A stretch of 64,000 nucleotides of DNA from Ophiosphaerella korrae (taxonomy: Eukaryota > Ascomycota > Dothideomycetes > Pleosporales > Phaeosphaeriaceae). The notes beneath the pieces were generated by a model, which was given only the letters and a program-made list of their open reading frames with translations, made no database searches and had not been told where the DNA came from. The stretch lies in the NCBI GenBank assembly GCA_028456385.1, contig JALNQF010000012.1, forward strand, positions 434,001 through 498,000, given 5' to 3'. Shown one piece after another: positions 10,701 to 19,159 of the stretch. Numbering within the stretch: the stretch's first letter is position 1; each line of letters begins with the position of its first letter. The translations under genes were made by a program, and so were the position numbers.

Positions 10701-11556
10701 GTGTCCAGCTGCCATCACTCCTTGCCATCACATCCGCGCCGTAAACCAGGAGTAACTCGACGATGTCGTCTCGTCCATGCGCAACAGCTAGATGCAGTGC
10801 CGTCTTCTGCCGTATCTCGACCGCATTTACATTCGCCCTCGGTAGCCTCTGCCTCTTCAATAACATGTCGCATAGTTCTTTCTTGCCCGTGCTTGCCGCC
10901 CAGTGTAGTGGACTTCTCTTGCTCTCGTCTGTGCCCTCAGGCCCATCGATAGATATATCCTGGTTCAACAGCTCCGTGATAACATCGCGACCCCAATTGC
11001 AGTGCTTGTCCGCAGCTAAATTGTGTAGCACATTCCTCCCAGTATTGTCCTTCTTGTTGACATCGGCACCACAGCGCAGCAGCTCGGTCATGATGTGATA
11101 ATGGTTCTTCCAGGCCGCCGTCATAAGTGCCGTCCGCCCCTGCTTGTCTTGCGCATCCATGTTGCCCCCAAACCTGAGCAGTAAGGGGATGATGCCACCA
11201 TGGTTCTTCTCCACTACCTTGAACAGGGGCGAGACTCTTCCTCCTGGAGCGCCATCGGGCTTTGCGCCGCTCTTCAGGAGATATTCGACAATAGGTGCCC
11301 TGCCTCGTTCGGCAGCGCGCATCAAGCCTATGCGCAGGAGGTGGTCAACGGGTTGCGATTTGGCCTTGGCGTTTTCGATTATGGTAGTAACATCTTCTGT
11401 CCTATTCTCTTCTATGGCCTTCAAGAGGCGCGGCTCGACGCGCTGGGTATGTGCCGAGTCTCCGCCATCGCTGGAGCGGGAGGGTGAGCGCGCCATGTTG
11501 CCTACATGCTCTGCGCCACGAGATTTGGTTTCCAAGGTTTGGGGTGTGAGCACCAA
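7756..11556 (-). CDS. Ankyrin-repeat protein with C-terminal CorA-like membrane domain
   Basis: One uninterrupted frame of 1266 residues. Residues about 45-370 are ankyrin repeats, with repeated G-TPLH-A and ADVN patterns (GRTALMTAAWKNHYHIMTELL, TPLHVAAQAGHLDVVNCLL). Residues about 520-640 are a disordered Ser/Pro/Lys-rich linker. Residues about 640-1060 form a mostly alpha-helical region ending in a coiled coil. Two membrane helices follow (TIMVFTIVTIIFLPLSFIAA and YMFGIGFAISIPFIAIALSF), as in CorA-family channels. The usual GMN selectivity motif after the first helix is absent; the loop reads LFTINIQEFP. Known: fungal proteins of this ankyrin-CorA type are common but unstudied, so Mg2+ transport must not be assumed. 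A second in-frame Met 19 codons downstream (MARSPSR) is an alternative start. The tail holds a 12-bp repeat encoding ARHD-like units. Confidence 0.88.
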   Translation of the reverse strand: MVLTPQTLETKSRGAEHVGNMARSPSRSSDGGDSAHTQRVEPRLLKAIEENRTEDVTTIIENAKAKSQPVDHLLRIGLMRAAERGRAPIVEYLLKSGAKPDGAPGGRVSPLFKVVEKNHGGIIPLLLRFGGNMDAQDKQGRTALMTAAWKNHYHIMTELLRCGADVNKKDNTGRNVLHNLAADKHCNWGRDVITELLNQDISIDGPEGTDESKRSPLHWAASTGKKELCDMLLKRQRLPRANVNAVEIRQKTALHLAVAHGRDDIVELLLVYGADVMARSDGSWTPLHNACEQGSVKVVRTLLTARADINARLLNGMTPLHVAAQAGHLDVVNCLLERKDVKRAARDNFGITPFLRAAQSKKPARKDIINRLAPSNQVDSLSEDALGAANGFHATIVDFGNFHNDNRVTKRTVYELLYARDTINPRKPAVNILPSDSKATKFRWIHLPANNMAWVEALLTKVFIEEGASDVEGFKALERSFSHQHRGKQIHSHFMRPLCQSTPRAPKNQDESETSDGGEQGPPQIVVSSGLGLSIDSIAGAQETAPLPNFPRAPVRTGTVSTDQTDWTAGSSGTAAGKDAKEGKSKTKDRTKKQPKWGGSKPSGKRNGGTETPTRPAEHHPKRPTMSSSLNSSGHLKSPGSPGRKELASVAKGNIFAFMPYLHFETDRRRQEMQEAIARTTSIRNRNKHNDWAHKPVTHQALTYDEMLLRAHLTSSQVSLHVRRTLDQFFYHNIDTQSRDRDQVVYRYQCKSADEREVDPKILMVDQLMMWSLGKDLIVTAFPQRWQQPRNDPLNVLDGIIEDINSKTRDPVGNVYDLAIMITSRCSGVFDRHRIRDEDYEFWDMFESSIGENLASETMLFEDFNIASAQASAWLQHHRKPNRFSRHLEAEGRQREHLNRRHTPHHSHNHALTDPPIKEEQFSLNDNSRHAPLFVDRLLDIGAETDLLAEIKDIRDELNMIAKVLEDQRNVLPDLEASISDIYREENKRQQDLKRRFKDMLKTIDTHIRDLERMDIQAERIYKSITDLLDLKQKHANAFEARFARDQAAGTARQSRTIMVFTIVTIIFLPLSFIAALFTINIQEFPHQPGGEQPSIPLSFVSKYMFGIGFAISIPFIAIALSFDVLGDFFRDLRRRLRDRRARRDARHNARHDARHDVRHDAGNMSSAGDEKAHGGIDFDRILSTGCSTARPDGRRSIESYLTPTYGGGASLLPITSRGTVRSGGKTEGLEARRINGRLSAEVHPPVERTSTGFRLRGSTDVERGV
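8072..8131. repeat. 12-bp tandem repeat, about 5 copies, in coding sequence
   Basis: The unit GCGTCGTGTCTA is repeated five times with one or two changes per copy. It encodes an Arg/His/Asp-rich stretch (ARHDARHDVRHDA) in the cytosolic tail of the ankyrin-CorA protein. A unit length divisible by three keeps the frame open whatever the copy number. Confidence 0.85.
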
Positions 11557-12112
11557 TTCTCGTTCGATGTGCTTTCAGACGGCAGCGCGTATCAGACCAG
11601 GCGAAGTGCGTCGCGTATATACTCAAAAGTCATCTTCAAAATAAGAAGCCCCTTCTTCCACGTTCAGTTGCGTTGCCGTCATAGCGGTGTGGCCTAGTAG
11701 TACAGCCACCAGCTGCATTTTCGGCCAAGCTGCATACTGCAGCATCACGTGTGACCGGGTCTGCAGATCCTGATGCGAACCGAGAGGGAACCGTAGCTGT
11801 CAGCAATTGATAGCACACAGCACAACCTGACATGGCATCCCATGCTACGGGAGGAGCGAAGACGGAAAGGATATCACAATATGCTAAATGGGAAGGCTTT
11901 GGACGCTATTCGGTTCAATAAATGTTGCGGAGCCGACGCCAACACATCGGCTTGCAGGACTGACGTAGCGTACCTTTGCTAGGTCGAAATAGGCCGCACT
12001 GCATGCACCGTACTATTATATCACATGTATTGAGGCTTAACTGCACCGTTGACGTGGAATGTTTCGCGTGGCTGTTTAGTGCCTTGAATCGTCTCCACAT
12101 TCACAAAGAGCC
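11557..12112. other. Divergent intergenic region
   Basis: 556 bp between the starts of the ankyrin-CorA gene (minus) and the pepsin-like gene (plus). It should contain both promoters. No conserved motif, repeat or RNA gene is evident. A short stretch near 11684-11710 looks superficially tRNA-like but fails (see rejected items). Confidence 0.5.
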
Positions 12113-13390
12113 ATGGCATCCGGGATTCATAAAGCCAGGCCACCGCCGGCTTGTGCTCCATCATCACCACTATCACCAACACCAAGCGTTTCAACAACAG
12201 TGCGCGACACCAGGAGGAGTTCAACACTCACCCGCCTGTCTGCTATTCTCATTGCCATCCTTGGCCTCTATGTCATCTTTTACAACATTGGCAATATGCT
12301 TTCCACAAGCACCGACCTGTCCCAGTACGCTAGTACCATCTTCATTCCATTTGTCTATAAGTTCAGCTCCAAACATGTGCCACAAGTAATGTGCACAATC
12401 GAAGATGCCACCATCAAAATGCCCGTAGACAGCGGGTCAACAGGAATATTGATCGGCGCGCCAATTCTATCCAATGTCGACCCTACAGCTGGCGAGCCAG
12501 CACACCACTTCTTTACAAGCAGCAAGATTCTCTACGTAGGTCGCCTGGTCAAACTTCCTATAAAATTTGATGGTGAGGCTGGCTCATATGCAACAGCCCA
12601 AGTTAACATACTGGTCGTTGATAAGAGCTGGTCGTGCCCGTGGTATAATCCAGCTAAAGATGGCTTCAAATGCCCTCCCGGACCGCACGGTGAAACGGCG
12701 GTCGAGCGAGACACATCTAGAATCACGTACATGGGAATCGGGTTTGGAAGAAATCGCCCAGGAGATGGGATGCCAATTGCGGCGCCTTCTGTCAACCCAT
12801 TTCTGAATATCAATGCCATCGATGGCAAGCCCATCTCATCTAAATACATGCGAACAGGGTATATGATTACCACCAAGGGCGTCCATCTAGGTCTGACAGC
12901 GGATAATGCACAAGGCTTTACGTTCCAAAACCTCTTACCAGGAATAACCCATAATGAAGACCCTCGAGACTGGGCCATGGCACGAGTGTGCTTCAAAGTC
13001 AACGGAGAAGGAAAAAGTTGTGGCGCCGTGCTAATAGATACTGGAATTTCCCAGATGTACATAAGACCGGATGACGGCGTGACGATTCCAACAGTGACAA
13101 TCCGGAACCCCAACAAGAACGGCCACGCAAAGATGGTCAAGCGCGTAAAGCGCGGGACCAACATCGCCGTGGCATTCCCATCCTTCGATAACCCCGCAGC
13201 ATCCTACTCTTTCACCGTTGGCGATAACTCAACCATCTCGCCCAACTTCGTCGTGCCGGCACGAGGCTCGTTCCCGCCGTTTATCAACACCGGGCGGAAC
13301 TTTTTGTACGGCTATTCAATAGCGTTTGACGCGGATGGAGGACGCTTTGGCTTTCGACCTGTTCATCCCAACTCTTCTGCTGTCCTGTAG
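12113..13390 (+). CDS. Membrane-anchored protein with divergent pepsin-like (aspartic protease) core
   Basis: A single exon of 425 residues. A Ser/Pro-rich cytosolic N-terminus is followed by one membrane helix near residues 46-66 (LSAILIAILGLYVIFYNIG), as in a type II protein. The outer domain holds two motifs in the order seen in pepsin-fold proteases: KMPVDSGSTGILIG near residue 105 and AVLIDTGISQMYI near residue 308. Near the C-terminus, YGYSIAFDADGGRFGF resembles the end of the pepsin fold, where Leu-x-x-Tyr-x-x-x-Phe-Asp and Arg-x-Gly-Phe are usual. Both candidate catalytic Asp residues are present, though the residue after DTG is Ile rather than Ser/Thr in the second lobe. I do not recognise the family by name. 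It could be an active protease or a catalytically dead relative. Its stop lies 32 bp from that of the convergent UPF0303 gene. Confidence 0.7.
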   Translation: MASGIHKARPPPACAPSSPLSPTPSVSTTVRDTRRSSTLTRLSAILIAILGLYVIFYNIGNMLSTSTDLSQYASTIFIPFVYKFSSKHVPQVMCTIEDATIKMPVDSGSTGILIGAPILSNVDPTAGEPAHHFFTSSKILYVGRLVKLPIKFDGEAGSYATAQVNILVVDKSWSCPWYNPAKDGFKCPPGPHGETAVERDTSRITYMGIGFGRNRPGDGMPIAAPSVNPFLNINAIDGKPISSKYMRTGYMITTKGVHLGLTADNAQGFTFQNLLPGITHNEDPRDWAMARVCFKVNGEGKSCGAVLIDTGISQMYIRPDDGVTIPTVTIRNPNKNGHAKMVKRVKRGTNIAVAFPSFDNPAASYSFTVGDNSTISPNFVVPARGSFPPFINTGRNFLYGYSIAFDADGGRFGFRPVHPNSSAVL

Positions 13391-13422
13391 CATCATCTAT
13401 ACTGTCGTGTAGCATAGTGCAA

Positions 13423-14028
13423 TCACTTGACCGTCATGGTTCTCATCGGACTCCTAAATCCCTCCCTCAGATCCTTGTATTCTTCGATCGCTCTGACAAC
13501 TATGCTATGTGCCTGTTCTCCATCCAGGTCTGCACCCATGATGACAATCGCTCCAATCACGCCCTCGACTCCCTTAGCGAATACCGGATACCCTCCCCCC
13601 TCGATCGTGTACCTGCTCCATTCGTCTCCACTCATCGCGTGATGTTCCGCAAAGCGTTTGTAATCCCCTTTAAACTGGCAGGACATGTACCATGTGCTAT
13701 GGCCCCATCGCAGCACAGTTTGTTTCTTCCGCTGTGTCCAAGTCTCGGCATCTGGCATGGTTCCCGGGAGTGAAGGAGAGTGGAAGAGTGTTTGGGAAGC
13801 TAGAGAGATGTGTATCATGGCGGGGATAGATGCGGTGCGAAGGGCATTGCGCAGGATATTTCCCACGACCCACGCATGCTCACAGGTAAAGTGGGCAAAG
13901 GTAAACGACCTCTCTTCGTGCGCAAGGTCGTTCAGATTACGCGTCGGAGGCGCCAGCGTGTCGAGCATCTTGTTAGATAATTTGTTCGATGACGAATGGT
14001 GGGACGTTGAAGTTTGCAGGGTAGACAT
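13423..14028 (-). CDS. UPF0303 / HbpS-GlcG-like (DUF336) protein
   Basis: 201 residues from an ATG at 14028 (MSTLQTST). An upstream in-frame ATG exists at 14187, but a TATATATATA run lies between them, so the inner start is preferred. Family pattern seen: FTCEHAWVVGNILRNAL, IPAMIHISLASQTLFHS, GTMPDAETWTQRKKQTVLRWGHST, YTIEGGGYPVF and GVIGAIVIMGADLDGEQAHSIVV. These match the UPF0303 proteins of fungi and bacteria, relatives of the heme-binding HbpS/GlcG fold. Heme or small-ligand binding is a family-level guess only; no catalytic role is established. No signal peptide is seen, so it is likely cytosolic. Confidence 0.87.
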   Translation of the reverse strand: MSTLQTSTSHHSSSNKLSNKMLDTLAPPTRNLNDLAHEERSFTFAHFTCEHAWVVGNILRNALRTASIPAMIHISLASQTLFHSPSLPGTMPDAETWTQRKKQTVLRWGHSTWYMSCQFKGDYKRFAEHHAMSGDEWSRYTIEGGGYPVFAKGVEGVIGAIVIMGADLDGEQAHSIVVRAIEEYKDLREGFRSPMRTMTVK

Positions 14029-14075
14029 GGAGTATATAGACAAGGGACACACAGATATAGGCAGGCTTGTATCGA

Positions 14076-14087
14076 ATATATATATAC
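14076..14087 (-). promoter_or_regulatory. TATA-like run upstream of the UPF0303 gene
   Basis: An alternating AT run (ATATATATATA) lies about 50 bp upstream of the preferred ATG at 14028 on the minus strand. The position suits a TATA element. It is inferred from sequence only. Confidence 0.4.
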
Positions 14088-15778
14088 AGAAAGTATAGGA
14101 TTCGTGCCGGACGCGTTCAATGCAGAGCGGGCCGGTAGCGTAGTTTTGGGACCCCTGATGAAACGCTTCCGTCATCTGCCATCCCACGCCAGTGGGGCCC
14201 GTTTTTCAACTCGGGGCGGCTGGTGCCACCAGTTAGGTTGGGCGGGCTTTGGCTTCAACAACTCCGAGTCAACACCTCAATCTCCCTCCCACTCTAGCCA
14301 CTCCAAACTGTGTCGCGACTCAGAAAATGGAAAGCTTACCCGACGTTAGAACCTAGGCCACGAGTTCCGTAACATTCTTCAACAGTGATACAGCCTTGCA
14401 GCTCCGTGAAGCAATATCACGTTATCGACTTCAAACATAACATCCTCCATGTTTGAATCAATTTTGCGATTTCTGATCTATGGCCAAAGTAAACATTTCA
14501 CACATGGCAAGCCCTTCGTAAGTACCCAAGATAAATCCAACTGCCCAGACGTCGAGTCGCCCAACACTACGTCTTCTTCGCAAGTCACATCAAAGCCAAC
14601 ACGAGGTCATGTCGTCTTTACAGGGCATGTAAAGGGGTAGTCTGGTTTTGTTTCGTTTCTGGAACTTGAGATTCGCAATAAGTGGCGCCACCTAGTACTA
14701 AAAAGCAACCCATATCCGATCACGTATCACCTTACTCAAGATCAATTGAAGGGTTGCGCGTTCGGCTGGCATGTGAAATGCAATTTACACATGAGCTCTC
14801 AACACGATAGATAATAATTTTCGAGAAGATAGACTTGTAAGGGGGGATTTAACTGATAATCCAAGGAGTTGAAAGATGATCCAAAATGATTCCCTCTAAA
14901 TCCAAATTTCATGTATGGGGCAAAGTAGCGAGTAATTTTTGAGAACATTTAATGCTTTCCCCCAAAGATAGATATACTCTGCTACTATGTTACGATCAAG
15001 TAGGCATGCGTGAAGCATCTTGCCTATGTTGATGTCAGGAAGGTATATATAATCAGTCTAGCGAATCCAATAAGTTGACACCGATGGATTCCAAGGAGAG
15101 CTTGACTTTACTACTAGAAAAATATTATTGAGCAGGCTTCTGAAATCACAAAACGAAACACTCCACTTAAGGAACAGACGCAGGTCAACACTAGCGAATC
15201 AATTGCATATCAGGCTTCTCTCACCAAACCAATCCTGCACCACTTGTCACCCAATATCAACACATAAAGATCCTACAGCTCCAGATCATTCCGCCAATTA
15301 ATTGCGCCCAGCGCTGAGCCACAATGGCTGACTCCCGGCGTACATGGAGGAGGTAATCTCTCAACACTGAACACCACATTTGGGAATAGTGTAAATACTA
15401 TATAGGCAGCTCCGCCGAGTATTCCAATCGTCATCAATTCACTCCACTTCTTGTCCCTTCAAGTAATGTCCGGTTCACTCTCAAGTTTTCCCTGATCGCA
15501 CCCATAACCACCATTAACCACCGACAACAGCAACAGCATCACTAACGACGAAAAATACCACAAAGACGTGGAAGAGATCTCTGGTAAAGCGAATCATCGA
15601 AGAACCCCCAAACTGACGTGCTTGGTGGCATTACACACGTCCTCCACATTTCCATTGCTCAAACAGCCGATAAGTTAACATAACACTTGAGGCAGGTATC
15701 TAGAAAGCTTAAGATTGTCTTCCGTAACGACTCCGAAGGCCCCGTTAAAGTCCAAAAGACACGCCACTAGGACAAGCC
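14088..15778. other. Gene-poor stretch
   Basis: About 1.7 kb with no recognisable gene. One open frame (14449-14640, plus) is short and featureless. The stretch 14700-15100 is AT-richer than the flanking genes. A possible short first exon (MADSRRTWRR then GTAATC) starts at 15323 but cannot be linked to anything. Confidence 0.45.
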
Positions 15779-16502
15779 TTGCCGTTCGAAGTCCATGAGT
15801 ACATCACCTGGAAGAGGGCCAAAACCACCAAGCTGCAATTTCAGATCTCAGGCAGGAAAGCTTCAAGTGCACCCGCGACAAGAGCTCCGCTATGTCCTTG
15901 CAAAGAAGTCAACAATACCCGAATTCCAACCACCCCTCAAGAACAAGTTGACTCAGCAATCAATCTAAGAATAACCACGTACGGCCTATTCAAACAAAGC
16001 ATTTTTTTCAAACAAGAAGCCTACACTAACAGACGAGGAGAAGCCACAGTCGCGATCGAACCGTGCTACCGCGTCGCACTAGATACATACTTTCCATTCC
16101 CAAACGTAATTGTCGTCAACAAACCACAAATCCCCCAACAAATATTACCCCAAGCCCGTACAACCTTCGCGCCTACTTTCCCTCGATTCCAAAAAGCAGA
16201 GACATTGCTCTACCAAATACGCAGGTCCAATGCCGACAATACACAATGCGTTGCCACATCCTTCACGCCAAATGCATTGAATCGCTTCTGCCATGTTAAT
16301 GGGGATCCTGGAACAGCAGGGGGTTCACTGCTCTGTCGAATTTTCCTCGGTATCCGGTTTTTTCCAAACGCAAAGCTCTTTCGTCGTTTCGTCTGATTTC
16401 AAATCCACTTTGAACTTGGAGCCAAGATGGCTTCATTCAACGTGCACTGTCAAGCGTGTGGAGGGCAAGAGAATTGCTGATATTACTGGCAATGTATCTT
16501 AG
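15779..16502 (+). pseudogene. Unrecognised coding-like stretch, possibly a broken gene
   Basis: Two overlapping plus-strand open frames, 15779-16396 (205 codons) and 16293-16502 (69 codons), lie in different frames. The second ends in a protein-like stretch (FVVSSDFKSTLNLEPRW). No splice pair clearly joins them, so either a frameshift broke a gene or one frame is spurious. I recognise no domain, signal peptide or membrane span. Base composition is close to coding sequence, unlike the AT-richer DNA upstream. It could equally be non-coding DNA that happens to be open. Confidence 0.25.
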
Positions 16503-16928
16503 CGTAGCTCAGCGGGAATTGTAGCTTTCGATTGGGCTGCTTCTGCTAGGACTTTTATTGGAGGTGCCGGCGAAATGACACCATGCCTCAAGCGACAGCG
16601 GATGTCAGAGCCCTTTGAGGAGGAAAAAAAAAAAAAAAAAAAAAAGATACTCTTTACTCCATACGTACGGATTCTCTTCACTCTATACGTATGTTCACCC
16701 GTTTTCCACCAGTGGATCAGTTTCGTACATAAAAGAATGATTCCATCAGGCTAGAATAAACTTATTTCTCACCAAACTAATGTATACTGAGACCAAATCG
16801 TGAAAGCAAATCATTATCATTGAATTACTCAGTGTCTTCATAAAGACGACATCCATCCCATCCCTCCAAACGTCAAATCCTCACAAACCCACACCCTTTC
16901 CTCCCACCGTCTCCAGACACACTGCAGC
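16503..16928. other. Intergenic region with poly-A tract
   Basis: 426 bp without a gene. An A run of about 20 bases lies at 16624-16645, followed by a partly repeated CTCT-ATACGTA motif (near 16660 and 16682). Confidence 0.5.
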
Positions 16929-18077
16929 CTAAATATCAGGCACAAAGTGAAACCCACCCGTCCGATCCCTCAATAGCATCCCCGGATTGCCATTCGGCCC
17001 CTTACTAACGCGATTCTCAACCGTCCAATCCCCTTCACGCGCCGGATCATACATCTCCATGGGGCCCTGCTCGCCACCGCGCCTAGCATTGCTAAAGCGG
17101 CTCGCAGCGCCGCTACTCGCGTCCGAAGCGCGCGGGTCGTCAGCGTTCTTACCGGCAAACAAGCCAAGGCGTTCCTCGATGGAGCTGTGGGCAGCGGTGT
17201 TGGCGCTAGTGCGGCGAGTATTAGGCAGTACCATGCGGGTCGCGCTCTCCTGCATGAAGGCGATGGTCTCTGCGTCGAGGGAGGCGGGGCGCGGGGGGCG
17301 GCGGGGCGGGGGGCCGGGGGGCTTGGTGAAAGGGACGGTGGGGGGGCCGTCGCGGGAGGAGGTGGATGATTGGGAGAAGAGGGTGGGGCGCGAGATAGAG
17401 GTTGTGCGGCGGTGGAGGAGGCTGAGAGAGGAGCGCGAGTTGCGGGTGGAGGGGGGGAGGGGCTCGAATGGATTGACGGAGATCTGGGGGTCTGGGGGTG
17501 GAGGTGGAGAGGATGACGAGGCGTCGGTGCTGCGAAAGAAGCGGGAGCCTAGGGATTGTTAGCTAAGTTGGATGGGATAAGAGGATGACTTACTCTTGCT
17601 GCGTAGGCTCAAGAAGTTGCGGGGGCGTCTTGCTTTTAGAGATTCATCCTCGGGCCTGGTAGGGTTCTGAGTGCCGCCGGAGGAGCTTGCTGGCACGGCT
17701 GAGTCCGACGAAGGTACAAGCTCTCCTTGGGGAGGGTCGACTCCCACGATCGTAGTAGACGAGGCATTCGAGGGTGGAGCAGGTAGCGGCTTATCAGCTG
17801 GATTACTCTTGCGAAGTAGCACGCGTGATGCTAGCATTATTAGTTGTGCTTTGACAGCTGGAAAAATGCGGCTACGCTTCGACTTGACGCCGCGGCCAAT
17901 GCCCGCATCAAAGTTAGTATCGGTCAATTCAGGGTCGTCCAAGTCCATGTTGGCAATCTGTTCATCTAGGGTTGGGCTGTTCTTGAAGTGACGCGAAACT
18001 GTAGTAACTTTAGTAGGCGGCCCTGAGGAAGAATGTGATGTGGTAGACCAGTTACCTTTGTCTCTGAGGCTCTTCAT
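16929..18077 (-). CDS. Ser/Pro-rich conserved fungal protein of unknown function
   Basis: Exons 18077-17594 and 17548-16929 (intron 45 bp, GTAAGT...CTAACAATCCCTAG, phase 1) give 367 residues. The start MKSLRDKGNW at 18077 is chosen because an upstream in-frame extension reads as low-complexity 5' UTR with a poly-T tract. The N-terminal half has an acidic patch (NMDLDDPELTDTNF) followed by basic stretches. The middle is proline-rich (PPGPPPRRPPRP). The C-terminus is better ordered (SIEERLGLFAGKN, WTVENRVSKGPNGNPGMLLRD, GGFHFVPDI) and is probably the conserved part. No enzyme domain, membrane span or signal peptide is seen. Function unknown. Confidence 0.75.
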
Positions 18078-19159
18078 GGCTGACGATTGCGAGCGGTGCG
18101 GCAGACAGCGTGGAGTTGAGAGCGATGTTGCAATAAACAGATATGTACGAGATGCTGTGAAGTGATCTTTCTCGAGTGGCTCGTAGGGCTGTGTTGTGAG
18201 ATGTGGGTGTTGTCTTGAGTAAACAAGTGAGTGAGCAAACGCGCGCCGTGACGAAGTTTTTTTTTTTTTTTCACCGCGACGCGCAAAGCAAGTACGCGCG
18301 TCAGGGACTTCATTCAACCAGAGATGGGATTCGAATATCTTAGCAAAGCACGATCGCAGTAACGTCGAGCCCGCACGACACAAACACAAACGGCAGGGGC
18401 GACAGGAGTGAAAGTTAAGGTGGAAGACTGACCGCATTCATGTACCGATAGCCACTTTACGATCTGCGTGAGCGTTCGATTGATCCATAGTAACCTATTT
18501 TGAAGGTGAGGTAGCAGATGGCTTGGAATGTTCGGCTCATCATTGTAGTAATCATCACGGTATCAAGGAAGGAAGCTTGTATTTTAGGCATGGTCACGCC
18601 TAGCCACTCCTTAGAGCGATAGACGATCCACATGCCCATTATTTTTTTCTTGATTTTTACGTTTGATAGTTTTGGTGGTGTAGTTGTTGACTTGGTGAAG
18701 TTATGCCTGGATCCAGAGTGTGGATAGCAAAACGTTGTCAGAGATATCCGATCCGATGAGTACCCGGAAATCTCCATCAATGGTGCAAGAGTAACACCAA
18801 GGCCCCCTCGAAATTGCGAAATATCCAGCTCTTGAGATCCTGGCCCATGAAACCATTGATAAAAAGAGCCAAAGAAAGAAGACCATGCAAGCCTGAAATC
18901 AAGACCCGCAACACATCGGGCCACACGTCCTCCACCCGTACCAGATGACATACCAGTCACCCAGGGCTGTTCTCGTCGAAACCCCACCAAACTCCGGGTA
19001 GTACTAAGAAACGAATGGAATGTCATCAAATATGACTACATGGCACAATTGGAAACATATCGACAAAGGAAAAAGAATGAACATGAATGAGAAAAATGAC
19101 AAAAGAAAAAGCGCCGTCGCCAACTATGCAGCATATAGCAAATGTGAATAACGCCAGGA
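18078..19159. other. Intergenic region, no supported gene
   Basis: 1.08 kb between two minus-strand genes. It should hold the promoter and 5' UTR of the gene ending at 16929 and the terminator side of the next one. A poly-T tract lies at 18258-18271. An open frame at 18457-19029 on the minus strand has no recognisable domain and is not called. Confidence 0.45.

Noticed and set aside
11684..11760. tRNA-like string GTGGCCTAGTAGTA
   Set aside because: The A-box resemblance is weak and no B box or cloverleaf pairing follows.
16499..16545. tRNA-like string GCGTAGCTCAGCGGGA
   Set aside because: No acceptor-stem pairing and no proper GGTTCGANTCC B box at the right distance.
18457..19029. 190-codon open frame on the minus strand
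   Set aside because: No recognisable domain, odd composition, and it lies in a likely promoter/terminator region.
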